A stretch of DNA of 64,000 nt from JAGPDB01 sp046331265 (GCA_046331265.1 JAXLRE010000008.1:1-64000); one strand, 5' to 3'; shown: positions 7,942-16,927, counted from the first letter of the stretch. The notes: a model not told the origin generated them from the letters alone. Numbers and translations: made by a program.

Positions 7942-8613
7942 ATGACGCAAACTCCACGGTTAATTCTATTTGGAAAGCAAGGCGCTGGAAAAGGTACCCA
8001 AGCGCAACTACTTGTTGAACGTCATAATGTAGAGCACTTATCTACAGGGGATATTTTCCGTGCTGCAATAAAAGCCGGAACACCTGCTGGAAAAGAAGCT
8101 CGCTCATTTATTGATCAAGGTGAACTTGTCCCCGACGAAACAGTAATCAGAGTTGTTGAAGAAAAATTTGAAACCACACCTGAATTAATAACTAAAGGTT
8201 TTGTCTTAGATGGGTTTCCTCGTACAAGTGCGCAAGCATATGCATTAGAAAAATTGTTGGAAGAAAAAAATGCTCCATTGCATTGTGCAATCAATATTGA
8301 AGTTGAAAGAGATATTGTTCTGAAAAGAATTACAGGTCGAAGAGTTTGTGTTGAATGCGGAACAAATTATCACGTAGATAATCCTCCAAAAAAACCTTGG
8401 ACATGTGATGTCTGCGGTGGCGAAGTTCGCCAACGTCCAGATGACAGTGAACTGGCAATCAATCGACGCCTTGATCTTTATGAAAAAGAAACTATGCCTC
8501 TACTTAAATTTTATGAAGATAGAGATCTTCTTGAAATCGTTGATGGTTTAGGCGAAGCCAAAGAGGTTTCAGAACGGATAGAAAACATAATTTCTAAAAG
8601 GTTACAGGGCTAG
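7942..8613 (+). CDS. adk: Adenylate kinase with zinc-type LID
   Basis: Interconverts ATP + AMP and 2 ADP. The P-loop GKQGAGKGTQ is at residues 11-20, followed by STGDIFRAAI and the AMP-site DGFPRT. The LID is the long form with two CxxC pairs (CVEC and CDVC), which bind zinc in homologues, so this is not the zinc-free short form. Length is 223 residues. It follows secY, its usual neighbour; the methionine aminopeptidase gene often found next is absent here, replaced by a surface-protein gene. Confidence 0.97.
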   Translation: MTQTPRLILFGKQGAGKGTQAQLLVERHNVEHLSTGDIFRAAIKAGTPAGKEARSFIDQGELVPDETVIRVVEEKFETTPELITKGFVLDGFPRTSAQAYALEKLLEEKNAPLHCAINIEVERDIVLKRITGRRVCVECGTNYHVDNPPKKPWTCDVCGGEVRQRPDDSELAINRRLDLYEKETMPLLKFYEDRDLLEIVDGLGEAKEVSERIENIISKRLQG

Positions 8614-8660
8614 TTTTAGCAGTCCCAATTGCAATATCTAATCAAAACTAAGATTATATA

Positions 8661-11141
8661 GTGCATATTCATGTTGCAAAGACTAAAAAACTATTAAGTT
8701 TTCTGATACTAAGTATTCTTTGCTCGACTTTTGTGCTTATTCTAAATATCCAACAAGCCAGTGCGGCCACAACTTTTACTGTTACATCTACGTTGGACTC
8801 ATCAGACAATAATCCTGGCGACGGTATATGTGACGATGGTTTAGGAAATTGTACGTTGAGAGCAGCAATAGAAGAGTCAAATGCCACAACAGGTACAGAC
8901 AATATAGATTTCAACATAAGTGAACCTGCAGACTTTACAAATAATTCACAGAACGGATACACATTTAAACCTCAGACAAGTTACCCACCTATAACTGATC
9001 AAGTAAATATAAATGGGTATTCACAGCCAAATGCACAAGCAAATAGTGCAACAAGTCCAAACCCATTTAATGGAACATTATTAATTGAGATAGATGGTGA
9101 AGAAGTAAATGATGGAGTAGGGGTAGTTTCAACAGGATTCTTTTTTAGCCTTGGCTCTGATAACAGTACGATAAGAGGCTTAGTGATCAATATGTTCACT
9201 AGAGATGCCATCTCACTTCGGGCTAATAATGTTTCAATACAAGGTAACTACCTTGGTTCAGATCCGACAGGTTTAGTAGGTCGTGGTAATGATTGGGCAG
9301 GAATTACTTCATATTACAACTCGAATGTACCTGATGGTGGTGAAAACGCCTTAGTAGGTGGGCTTAATCCTGAAGATAGGAATTTGATTGTTGATAATCA
9401 CAGTGCGGGTGCATATCCATATACAGGTTGGGTTATTCAAGGAAACTATGTAGGTGTCGATGCAACTGGAACACAAGCTTTAGGTAATTCATTTGTTGGT
9501 GGTCCAGGTGGTATGTCGATCGATCATGCTGCGAATGTTTTAGTTGGAGGTACATCTCCAGGTGCGACAAATGTGTTTTCAGGAAATCTGAATCAAGGTA
9601 TCGCTCCTGATGATACGACTGATCTAACAATTCAAGGAAATATTATTGGATTAGATTACACAGGTACTCAAGCACTTGGTAATGGAAGCATAGGAATCAA
9701 TTTAAATCGTTCAACAGGAACGATAATTGGTGGAAATACAACCGCAGCTAGAAATATTATCTCCGCTAACGGAAGCGATGGGATATGTTTTGGAGATAGC
9801 TCAGATGTTTCAATACAAGGTAACTACATTGGTACAGATATAAATGGAGTGAATGCTTTTGGAAACGCAGGAACAGGGATTACAACTTCATGTTCGACTG
9901 TTAACGTTTCTGATGTACTTATCGGTGGTACCAATATAAATGAAGGCAATGTGATTGCATTTAATAATGGGACTGGAATTTTAGTTGCTATGCCAGACGA
10001 TACACATGTGTCGATCTTAGGTAATTCAATTCATAGTAATGATGGTATTGGAATAGATTTAAATTCTGACGGAGTTTCTCTCAATGACGCTAACGATACA
10101 GACACTGGTGCGAATGGTCGTCTTAATTTTCCTTTATATCAAAGCGTGGTTGAATCTGGAGGAGATACAACAGTTAACTTTGATTTAGATGTCCCCGCAG
10201 GTGATTATCGTATTGAGTTTTACTCCAATGCCGTACAAGATCCTTTGGGGTATGGAGAAGGTGAAGCATACATTGGTTTCACGAATATAACTCATACAGG
10301 TTCAGGTACTGAGTCGTTTGTTCATACTCTATCTGGTGTGACTGGTGTCACTAACTTAGCAATGACAGCAACAGAAATAAATTCATCTCCTACAGGTTTT
10401 GGTAGCACAAGTGAATTCGGTTCTTCTGCAGACGTTTTGTTGGATTTTAATATTAAAAAAGAATTAGTGAATCCATCTAATGTACAAGTTGGGCAAAACA
10501 TTACTTACAAACTAACTTTGACTAATAACGGGAATGTTCCAGTAGATTTTTCGCTATTAGACGGGTCAAATCCCGGTGCTAACAGCATCGTATTAGACAT
10601 AGCTCCACCTGAAATTACTTTTGTATCTGTAAGTGATCCTAATGTTTCATGTGCTTCATACGGCCCTAACTCTGCATCATTATTTGGACCTGTATTAGGT
10701 AACCACTCTACATATACAATTATTAATTGTGGATATATTGGATCAGGACATTTTTTGAATTATCAAGAGTCTTATGTCTTATATTTAACTTTTAATGTTG
10801 CAATAACAAGCAATTTAAAATTCACTAATTATGCCGTCGCGCCGATTTTAGGAGCTGACCCAGATGCTTCTGATTTTACAAATGCCGTTATAAATAATTT
10901 GGATATTATCGATAATACAAGTTCCAATAATGGAAATTTAGCGAGATCGGTATTCGAGAAGCTTCCTGTCTCGAATTCTAATAATGAAGGAAATATCGTT
11001 TCTCCTGCCATATTGCCGATTACAGGTTTGTCAGGTGGTCCTATTTTGTTGTTAGCGGCTAGTCTTTTGAGTTTTGGCATAGGCATAAGCTGCATAATTT
11101 CAAGAAGAAAATGGCTATGTTTCTCCAGCTTGGCTAAATAG
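8661..11141 (+). CDS. LPXTG-anchored surface protein with CSLREA and parallel beta-helix repeats
   Basis: Predicted wall-linked exported protein of 826 residues. Residues 1-35 form a signal peptide ending near QQASA; residues 38-75 match the CSLREA-type N-terminal domain (CTLRAAIEESNA). Residues 170-470 carry beta-helix repeats about 60-66 residues apart, each with an IQGN[YI]xG.D..G motif (codons near 9236, 9434, 9629 and 9811) and an IGG.....N step. A DUF11-like Ig domain (from about residue 602, VGQNITYKLTLTNNGNVPVD) follows. The end is a sortase signal: LPITG at 785-789, a hydrophobic helix, then RRK. Start is GTG 8661 with no clear Shine-Dalgarno. It sits between adk and infA, an unusual place. 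Function unknown; adhesion or matrix role is only inference. Confidence 0.85.
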   Translation: MHIHVAKTKKLLSFLILSILCSTFVLILNIQQASAATTFTVTSTLDSSDNNPGDGICDDGLGNCTLRAAIEESNATTGTDNIDFNISEPADFTNNSQNGYTFKPQTSYPPITDQVNINGYSQPNAQANSATSPNPFNGTLLIEIDGEEVNDGVGVVSTGFFFSLGSDNSTIRGLVINMFTRDAISLRANNVSIQGNYLGSDPTGLVGRGNDWAGITSYYNSNVPDGGENALVGGLNPEDRNLIVDNHSAGAYPYTGWVIQGNYVGVDATGTQALGNSFVGGPGGMSIDHAANVLVGGTSPGATNVFSGNLNQGIAPDDTTDLTIQGNIIGLDYTGTQALGNGSIGINLNRSTGTIIGGNTTAARNIISANGSDGICFGDSSDVSIQGNYIGTDINGVNAFGNAGTGITTSCSTVNVSDVLIGGTNINEGNVIAFNNGTGILVAMPDDTHVSILGNSIHSNDGIGIDLNSDGVSLNDANDTDTGANGRLNFPLYQSVVESGGDTTVNFDLDVPAGDYRIEFYSNAVQDPLGYGEGEAYIGFTNITHTGSGTESFVHTLSGVTGVTNLAMTATEINSSPTGFGSTSEFGSSADVLLDFNIKKELVNPSNVQVGQNITYKLTLTNNGNVPVDFSLLDGSNPGANSIVLDIAPPEITFVSVSDPNVSCASYGPNSASLFGPVLGNHSTYTIINCGYIGSGHFLNYQESYVLYLTFNVAITSNLKFTNYAVAPILGADPDASDFTNAVINNLDIIDNTSSNNGNLARSVFEKLPVSNSNNEGNIVSPAILPITGLSGGPILLLAASLLSFGIGISCIISRRKWLCFSSLAK

Positions 11142-11233
11142 GGGCATTTTGGTCTAGAATTTATCCTTGTCTCAAAACCAGAGATTTGCGTTGCGGCAAA
11201 TGACGTTAATCTCAAAAAAAAGATGGAGTGATG

Positions 11234-11458
11234 TTGGCTAAAGGTAAAGAAGATGTCATTGTTTTAGATGGCACAGTTTCAGAAGCTTTAGGCAATGCCA
11301 TGTTTCGAGTTGAACTTGAAAATGGGCACAAAATCATTGCACAAATTTCTGGAAAAATGAGAATGCATTACATTCGAATTTTGCCCGGAGATAAAGTGCA
11401 AGTAGAACTTACAACATACGATTTAAATCAAGGTCGTATTACGTATCGCTACAAATAG
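11234..11458 (+). CDS. infA: Translation initiation factor IF-1
   Basis: Single OB-fold factor binding the 30S A site during initiation. The core KEDVIVLDGTVSEALGNAMF and the C-terminal LTTYDLNQGRITYRYK are diagnostic. Three possible starts lie close together (GTG 11228, ATG 11231, TTG 11234). GGAG at 11224-11227 is correctly spaced only for TTG 11234, which also gives the family-like start MAKGKEDVI; ATG 11231 remains possible. Product about 74 residues. Confidence 0.95.
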   Translation: MAKGKEDVIVLDGTVSEALGNAMFRVELENGHKIIAQISGKMRMHYIRILPGDKVQVELTTYDLNQGRITYRYK

Positions 11459-11512
11459 GTTAAGAGCTTCTCGTCACTAATTGATAAAACTGAAATACAC
11501 AAAGGCAATGTA

Positions 11513-11629
11513 ATGAAAGTACGCCCAAGCGTAAAAAAGATGTGTGAGAAATGTCGCGTTATTCGGCGACATGGATCAGTTCGCGTCATCTGTGAAAGCA
11601 ATCCTCGACACAAACAACGTCAAGGATAA
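11513..11629 (+). CDS. rpmJ: 50S ribosomal protein L36
   Basis: A 38-residue protein: MKVRPSVKKMCEKCRVIRRH followed by a segment with the third zinc Cys and ending NPRHKQRQG. The pattern CxxC...C...H is the zinc-binding form of L36. Located between infA and rpsM exactly as in most bacteria. AAGG lies a few bases before the ATG. Confidence 0.97.
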   Translation: MKVRPSVKKMCEKCRVIRRHGSVRVICESNPRHKQRQG

Positions 11630-11650
11630 AGAGAAAGGCAAAGTTTATAT

Positions 11651-12028
11651 ATGGCTCGTATAGCCGGTGTTGATATCCCGCGTGAAAAGCGTCTCGATAT
11701 TTCTTTATCTTATATATATGGAATAGGTCGAAAAACAGCTGCGCAAATTTGTGAGGCAACAAACCTTCCTGGACAGACTCGTGTTAGAGATCTAAGCGAA
11801 GAAGAAGTTGCGAAATTACGTCAATTTATTGATGCAAACATCAAGGTAGAAGGTGACCTTCGACGCGATGTTTCTCAAAACATAAAAAGAAAAATGGAAA
11901 TCGGATGCTACGTTGGCATACGCCATCGTCGTGGTCTTCCTGTTCGTGGACAACGTACAAATACAAATGCTCGTACGCGTAAAGGTCCAAAGAAGACTGT
12001 GGCTGGTAAGAAGAAGGTAACTAAGTAA
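11651..12028 (+). CDS. rpsM: 30S ribosomal protein S13
   Basis: 30S head protein contacting tRNAs and the 50S bridge. MARIAGVDIPREKRLDISLS at the start, GIGRKTAAQIC helix-hairpin-helix region, and the basic C-terminus RGLPVRGQRTNTNARTRKG are diagnostic. Length 125 residues. Its stop overlaps the rpsK ATG (TAATG). Confidence 0.98.
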   Translation: MARIAGVDIPREKRLDISLSYIYGIGRKTAAQICEATNLPGQTRVRDLSEEEVAKLRQFIDANIKVEGDLRRDVSQNIKRKMEIGCYVGIRHRRGLPVRGQRTNTNARTRKGPKKTVAGKKKVTK

Positions 12029-12423
12029 TGGCGACTCAGACTAAATCGCGACGCCCTAAAAAGAAAGAACGTAAAGACGTTTTTTATGGTGTTGCACATA
12101 TTAAAAGCACATTCAACAACACAATCATTTCAATATCAGATCAACAAGGAAATGTTTTGTCTTGGGCAAGCTCAGGACAAGCAGGTTTCAAAGGTTCAAG
12201 AAAGTCAACTCCTTTCGCTGCTGGCGCTGCTGCTGAAATGGCAGGAAAAGCTGCAATGGAACACGGCGTTAAAAAAGTTGACGTTTTAGTTAAGGGTCCA
12301 GGATCTGGACGTGAAACTGCAATACGTTCTTTGCAGACTATCGGAATTGAAGTTGTAGGAATCAAAGACGTAACTCCATTGCCTCACAATGGCTGTCGTC
12401 TTCCTAAAAGAAGGAGAGTATAA
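12028..12423 (+). CDS. rpsK: 30S ribosomal protein S11
   Basis: Platform protein near the mRNA exit region. GVAHIKSTFNNTIISISD, SSGQAGFKGSRKSTPFAA and PLPHNGCRLPKRRRV match S11 throughout. Length 131 residues. It overlaps rpsM by one base and is followed directly by rpsD. Confidence 0.98.
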   Translation: MATQTKSRRPKKKERKDVFYGVAHIKSTFNNTIISISDQQGNVLSWASSGQAGFKGSRKSTPFAAGAAAEMAGKAAMEHGVKKVDVLVKGPGSGRETAIRSLQTIGIEVVGIKDVTPLPHNGCRLPKRRRV

Positions 12424-13047
12424 ATGGCACGTTATACTGGTCCTGTCTGTAAATTATGTCGTCGCGAACGCATGAAGCTTTTCTTAAAAGGCGCAAAGTG
12501 CGACACTATGAAATGCCCAATCGAACGTCGACCTTACCCTCCAGGTCAACATGGTCGAGGTCGAGTACGTGAGACTGAATATTTAGTTCAGTTGCGTGAA
12601 AAGCAAAAGGCACGTCGTATTTATGGAGTTTTAGAAAAACAATTCCGTATTACATTCAAAGAAGCTGCACGTCGTGGTGGTAAAACTGGTGACAACCTTT
12701 TGCAATTGCTAGAAACTCGCTTAGACAATGTTGTTTTCCGTTCAGGTTTTGCAGCATCTCGCTCTCAAGCAAGACAATTTATTCGTCATGGTCACGTTTT
12801 AGTTAATGGTAAAAGAGTAGACATTCCTAGTTATCAACTTAAAAAAGGTGACGCTGTTGCTTTGACAGAAAAAGCTAAGGCAATGATTGTTGTCCGTCAC
12901 TCTATTGAAGTGGTTGACCACACACCTCCTATGTGGCTTGAAGTCACTAAAGGTGAGGCGAAAATGACAGTTTCTGAACTCCCGATCCGTGAACAGATCG
13001 ACGTTCCAGTACGTGAACAACTCATAGTCGAGTTGTACTCGAAGTAA
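12424..13047 (+). CDS. rpsD: 30S ribosomal protein S4, zinc-finger type
   Basis: Primary 16S rRNA-binding assembly protein. MARYTGPVCKLCRRERMKLF opens a four-cysteine N-terminal zinc finger (CKLC, then CDTMKC), the Cys-plus form. An S4 RNA-binding domain follows (LDNVVFRSGFAASRSQARQ, RHGHVLVNGKRVDIPSY). Length 207 residues. rpoA starts 17 nt downstream. Confidence 0.98.
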   Translation: MARYTGPVCKLCRRERMKLFLKGAKCDTMKCPIERRPYPPGQHGRGRVRETEYLVQLREKQKARRIYGVLEKQFRITFKEAARRGGKTGDNLLQLLETRLDNVVFRSGFAASRSQARQFIRHGHVLVNGKRVDIPSYQLKKGDAVALTEKAKAMIVVRHSIEVVDHTPPMWLEVTKGEAKMTVSELPIREQIDVPVREQLIVELYSK

Positions 13048-13064
13048 TCCAGGTAGGAGAACAA

Positions 13065-14000
13065 ATGCTTATAATTCAACGACCAGAAGTAGAAGCCGGA
13101 GAAGAATTCGGAAACACATGCAAGTTTACGATTTCGCCGCTTGAGCCAGGTTTTGGACAAACACTAGGTAACTCAATTCGTCGTACTTTGCTCTCATCTA
13201 TACCAGGTGCTGCAGTAACTCAAGTACGTTTCGATTCTGTTTTACACGAGTTTGATGTAATTGCTGGAGTTAAAGAAGACGTTACTGACGTTATTCTTAA
13301 CTTAAAAGATGTTGTTTTAACTTCTGAAGCAGACGAACCAATTACTGCTCGTATAGACAAAATGGGGCCTGGACAAGTTACAGCTGGTGACATCCAAGTT
13401 TCTTCTGAAGTAACTGTTGTTAACCCAGAACTAGTGATTGCGAACTTAAACGATAAAGCGCAATTTGCTTGTGACATCACGATCGAACAAGGTCGCGGTT
13501 ACCAAAGCGTTGATCGCGCAAAAGGTTCTGGAACAATCGGCATCATTCCTATCGATGCAATATTTTCACCAGTGCGTCGAGTTAGCTACAGTGTTGCTCC
13601 AACTCGTGTTGAGCAAGCAACTAACTTTGATGAATTGTCTTTGGAAATCGAAACAGACGGTTCAATGACACCTCGTGAAGCACTTGCAAGCGCAACAAGC
13701 ACTTTGCAAAATCTTCTTGGTTTGATCAGTGAACTTTCTGAAAATCCTAAAGGCCTTGAACTTGGTGAACTTGCTCCAACAAGCACAACTTCACCTGATC
13801 TTGAACTAAGCGTTGACGAACTAGACCTTAGTGAACGTCCACGCAATTGTTTGCGTCGTGCAAGAATCGAAACTATTGGTCAATTGTTGAGCAATAGTGC
13901 AGAAGAACTTCTTGCATTAACAAACTTTGGTCAAAAGTCTTTGGACGAAATTATTGAGAAACTAGACGAACGCGGCTTGGCTCTCCCTAACAAACACTAG
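13065..14000 (+). CDS. rpoA: DNA-directed RNA polymerase subunit alpha
   Basis: Alpha dimer is the assembly platform of RNA polymerase. The N-terminal domain shows EPGFGQTLGNSIRRTLLSSI, and the C-terminal domain (from about residue 245) has DLSERPRNCLRRARIETIG and NFGQKSLDEIIEKL, the DNA UP-element and activator contact module. Length 311 residues. AGGAG upstream fixes the ATG. Order rpsM-rpsK-rpsD-rpoA-rplQ is canonical. Confidence 0.99.
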   Translation: MLIIQRPEVEAGEEFGNTCKFTISPLEPGFGQTLGNSIRRTLLSSIPGAAVTQVRFDSVLHEFDVIAGVKEDVTDVILNLKDVVLTSEADEPITARIDKMGPGQVTAGDIQVSSEVTVVNPELVIANLNDKAQFACDITIEQGRGYQSVDRAKGSGTIGIIPIDAIFSPVRRVSYSVAPTRVEQATNFDELSLEIETDGSMTPREALASATSTLQNLLGLISELSENPKGLELGELAPTSTTSPDLELSVDELDLSERPRNCLRRARIETIGQLLSNSAEELLALTNFGQKSLDEIIEKLDERGLALPNKH

Positions 14001-14040
14001 GGAGACCTGGCCTTCCATAAGGTATAAAAGGAACTAAGAA

Positions 14041-14394
14041 ATGGCTACACCGAAAAAAGGACCACGTTTAGGTCGTGATCCAAAACATCAAAAACTTATT
14101 GAGTCGACATTAGCTCGTCAGTTTTTTACACATGGTGGCGTTGAAACAACTTTAGCTAAGGCAAAGCACATGCGTCCTCAGCTAGAGAGAATGATTACTA
14201 AAGCACGTAAAGGCAATAACCAACACATTCAACGTCAGTTGGTTGCTGTATTGCGCGACAAAGGTGTAGCTCACAAACTCGTTGATGAAATTGCTCCAAA
14301 ATATTCATCACGACCTGGCGGTTATGTGCGAATCTTAAAACTTGGTTACCGTGACGGTGACAAGACAATGATGGCTCGCATCGAACTCGTCTAG
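14041..14394 (+). CDS. rplQ: 50S ribosomal protein L17
   Basis: Protein at the base of the exit tunnel. PKKGPRLGRDPKHQKLIEST starts the protein; THGGVETTLAKAKHMRPQLE and GGYVRILKLGYRDGDKTMMA follow, all characteristic. Length 117 residues. AAGGAA lies 7 nt before the ATG. A short T run just past the stop may mark the end of the alpha operon. Confidence 0.98.
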   Translation: MATPKKGPRLGRDPKHQKLIESTLARQFFTHGGVETTLAKAKHMRPQLERMITKARKGNNQHIQRQLVAVLRDKGVAHKLVDEIAPKYSSRPGGYVRILKLGYRDGDKTMMARIELV

Positions 14395-14439
14395 TTTTTT
14401 GATGGGATGCATGTCTTTCATTTCATCTCGTAAATCAAT

Positions 14440-15105
14440 ATGATCATTATTTTTGGCGACTCGATCACGAATAGAGCAGACGACCTCGGAAATGGTGGAT
14501 GGACATCGAGGCTATGGCAAACAATTCGAGTGACACATTTTGTTGACCATGAAGGAATAAAAGTTGCGAAACATTCTTTAATGGAATTAGGAATTGGCGG
14601 CGACACTATTGTTGGAATTTCCAAGCGGATTGAAAGTGAACTAAAAACACGAATCGACATAACTAAGTCTCAGATAGATGATGTTATCGTCGGTATTGCA
14701 GTCGGAATAAACGACTCAAGATTTAATAGATCTTTGCAGACAGAAGAAGTACCTCTTGAAACTTTCAAAGAGACTTATCAATTAGTCGTTGACCAACTAA
14801 ACGAAATTGGTATAAAGCCTTTCCTTGTAGGTATAACACCTTGTAATCAGAAGTTGTGTGACCCAGTTTTATACACTGAGAACCTGGATACTTACCAGAA
14901 CGATCGAATTAGAAAGTATGATCGTGCAGTATTTGAAATTGCGCAGAAAAAAGGTCTGATTTTTGTTGATATTTTTGAGCGTTTTAGTGAGTTGGTGGAT
15001 GAGCTTGGTGAAGATATTATTCTTCCTGACGGCCTTCACCCGAACAGTATCGGGCATCAACTTATTGCAGATTGTGTGTATGAAAAAATAAAACCAATTA
15101 TTTAA
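14440..15105 (+). CDS. SGNH/GDSL-family hydrolase
   Basis: Probable esterase, lipase or acyl-hydrolase of 221 residues. Block I reads IIIFGDSITNRADDLGNGGW with the nucleophile Ser in GDS; block III is AVGINDSR with the oxyanion Asn; block V is DGLHPNSIGH with the catalytic Asp and His. No signal peptide, so the enzyme should be cytoplasmic. Substrate cannot be inferred. It sits between rplQ and truA, where most relatives have no gene, and the ATG has no obvious Shine-Dalgarno. Confidence 0.85.
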   Translation: MIIIFGDSITNRADDLGNGGWTSRLWQTIRVTHFVDHEGIKVAKHSLMELGIGGDTIVGISKRIESELKTRIDITKSQIDDVIVGIAVGINDSRFNRSLQTEEVPLETFKETYQLVVDQLNEIGIKPFLVGITPCNQKLCDPVLYTENLDTYQNDRIRKYDRAVFEIAQKKGLIFVDIFERFSELVDELGEDIILPDGLHPNSIGHQLIADCVYEKIKPII

Positions 15106-15125
15106 ATTTAGAGATGAGAGATCGT

Positions 15126-15899
15126 ATGCTTAACTACAAAGCTACAATTGCATATGACGGCACAAATTTTCACGGCGTAGCCGAACAACTTAACGGTCCC
15201 GATGAGCCTAATATTCGTACGGTTATTGGTGAACTTAGAGCGATAATAAATTTAGTTACACAACATGATCCAAAAATTATTGTATCTGGCAGAACCGATA
15301 AAGGTGTCCATGCTTTGAACCAAGTTATATCCTTTGATTTGCCTGAAAATATTGATGAAAAAGAATTAAGTCGTTTGGCATATGTTTGTAATTCAAAACT
15401 AAATCCTGAAATTCTCGTAAAGAGTATTGAACGAGTCGATGAAAATTTCCATGCTAGATTCTCTGCAAAATCAAGAACTTATAGATTTTTTATAGATAAT
15501 AGCGAACTACCAAATATATTTAATTCACGTTTTTCTTGGCATATTTCAAAACCACTAGATATTGAGGCAATGAAGTTAGCTGCGAAAGTTTTTATAGGTG
15601 AGCAAGATTTCACAAGTGTTTGCAAAAAAGATGAATCAATGCCTCACAACATAAGGGAAGTATTTACTTCTCATTTCATCGAGGATGAAATTTTCGGTGA
15701 TGAAACCATCTGCTACGAAATTTCAGCTAACGCATTTTGTTGGAATATGGTCAGATCTATTGTTGGTGTTCTTGTGGATGTTGGCCTTGGAAAAATATCT
15801 GCAGACGAAGTGCCGGAGCTTCTAGCTCGCAAACAGCGAGATTCTTCTCGGTCTTTTGCTCCACCTCAGGGACTCGTTCTATTTGAGGTCGCTTACTAG
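15126..15899 (+). CDS. truA: tRNA pseudouridine(38-40) synthase TruA
   Basis: Modifies positions 38-40 of the tRNA anticodon stem. The catalytic Asp lies in SGRTDKGVHALNQV; KSRTYRFFI and FCWNMVRSIVGVLVDVG follow. I chose ATG 15126 (MLNYKATIAYDGT), four codons inside a longer frame from 15114, because it matches the family start and has a purine-rich stretch at proper distance. Length about 257 residues. truA lies between rplQ and rplM in most actinobacteria, which fits here. Confidence 0.95.
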   Translation: MLNYKATIAYDGTNFHGVAEQLNGPDEPNIRTVIGELRAIINLVTQHDPKIIVSGRTDKGVHALNQVISFDLPENIDEKELSRLAYVCNSKLNPEILVKSIERVDENFHARFSAKSRTYRFFIDNSELPNIFNSRFSWHISKPLDIEAMKLAAKVFIGEQDFTSVCKKDESMPHNIREVFTSHFIEDEIFGDETICYEISANAFCWNMVRSIVGVLVDVGLGKISADEVPELLARKQRDSSRSFAPPQGLVLFEVAY

Positions 15900-16026
15900 C
15901 TGTATTTTTGCTCCGTGTTGGGCTTTTTTCTCGTTTCCGGGAGGTTTGGAGCCCATCGCGGGTGCGTTGGTGTGTTTTGTTTGGGTGTGTTATTCTGTTT
16001 TGTAGCTTTTTGTTATGGAGGATGTT

Positions 16027-16809
16027 ATGGTTGATGATGGTTCTACGCCTGTTGCGCCTGTGAATGCTGCGTTGTTGGAGACTGGTTCTTTGCCGAGGCG
16101 TTTAGCTGGTTTGCGTGATGTGTTGTTGGGTAATACTGATGGTGTTGAGGCGTTTAATGTTGCTGCGCCTGTTGTTGGCGCTAAGGCTTTTCCTGTTGAT
16201 AGGTTTAAGGGTATTGTTGAGCCGTTTTTGACTCGTTCTCGTCTTGAGGCTGTAGATCGGGTGTTGCCTGGTGTTAGTTCTCGTAAGCTTGTGTTTCCTA
16301 GGGTTAATGTTCCTGTTAACCATGAAAGGATTGTTCGTTTGTGGGATAGTGCTGCTAAGAAAGCTGGCGGTGAACAATATCGTTGGGATAATCGTGTTCG
16401 TTATCTTAAAGGTTGGGATGCGAATGTTTTGTCTGGTTATAGTCCAGATTTTGAAGGTGAGTTTGATTTAGCTGTTGTTTCTTTAGATTATGATAAAGCT
16501 CGCGTGGGTTCTTATGATGTTCAGCGTGCTGGTTTAGAAGAGTTACAGGCTGAGTTTCCTGATGTAGAGATTGGTGTTGCAGGTTTGGGTGATGGTGGGG
16601 TTTTGGCTCATCGTAGCAAGGTTAGAGCGAATCGTCCTGGGAATTCTGATGAGTGTTATGTCCGCCAGATTGATGTAGAACCACGTTCCTTTGGCGGTTT
16701 TGTTTCTGTTCCTTACGGTCGCGTTGACGAATTTGGCAAAGGTGATGTCGACAGGTCGTGTGTCGGCCGTTATGACTACGGGGTTGCTGCGCGGGTTTTG
16801 GTGAGGTAA
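16027..16809 (+). CDS. Orphan protein of foreign composition, unknown function
   Basis: I do not recognise this 260-residue protein. It starts MVDDGSTPVAPVNAALLETG; ATG 16027 has GGAGGA six bases upstream, better than the in-frame ATG at 16015. No signal peptide, membrane segment or known catalytic motif is seen; the second half is rich in Asp, Gly, Val and Arg. The coding strand is strikingly G- and T-rich and C/A-poor, with codons such as TTG, GTT, GCT and GGT dominating, unlike the A-rich neighbours. The skew begins in the 115-nt leader after truA. It interrupts truA-rplM. A decayed copy of its 3' part lies at 59140-59428. Recent acquisition is likely. Confidence 0.7.
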   Translation: MVDDGSTPVAPVNAALLETGSLPRRLAGLRDVLLGNTDGVEAFNVAAPVVGAKAFPVDRFKGIVEPFLTRSRLEAVDRVLPGVSSRKLVFPRVNVPVNHERIVRLWDSAAKKAGGEQYRWDNRVRYLKGWDANVLSGYSPDFEGEFDLAVVSLDYDKARVGSYDVQRAGLEELQAEFPDVEIGVAGLGDGGVLAHRSKVRANRPGNSDECYVRQIDVEPRSFGGFVSVPYGRVDEFGKGDVDRSCVGRYDYGVAARVLVR

Positions 16810-16831
16810 AAACCTCAAACCTTTACTACCC

Positions 16832-16880
16832 GTGTTGGGTCGAAAAACTATCGTTTTTCGATAGAGAATCCCACAAACAC
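16832..16880. repeat. GTTGGGT-family hairpin, copy B
   Basis: GTGTTGGGT (16832-16840), then CGAAAAACTATCG and its partial mirror TTTTTCGATAG, then CCCACAAACAC ending at 16880. It is almost identical to copy C at 57749-57797 and shares its left arm with copy A. It lies about 20 nt past the stop of the G/T-rich orphan, so it probably acts as a terminator before rplM. Confidence 0.75.
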
Positions 16881-16905
16881 AATAAGAGTGCCCGCATTGC
16901 GCAAG

Positions 16906-16927
16906 TAGGTCTAAAAAGACTAACCTA
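16906..16927 (+). promoter_or_regulatory. Hairpin in rplM leader, possible autoregulatory site
   Basis: TAGG (16906-16909) pairs with CCTA (16924-16927), and TCT/AGA can pair inside around an A-rich loop. TATATT at 16926-16931 overlaps the right arm and could be a -10 box. In E. coli L13 represses its own rplM-rpsI mRNA, so a leader structure is plausible, but I cannot match a known L13 leader motif. Confidence 0.3.

Noticed and set aside
9228..9830. Repeats spaced about 190 bp considered as a CRISPR array
   Set aside because: The repeats are in frame within a beta-helix gene, the spacing is too long and the intervals are coding and related.
16015..16026. Upstream ATG of the G/T-rich orphan
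   Set aside because: Its codons contain the GGAGGA that serves ATG 16027, and no ribosome site precedes 16015.
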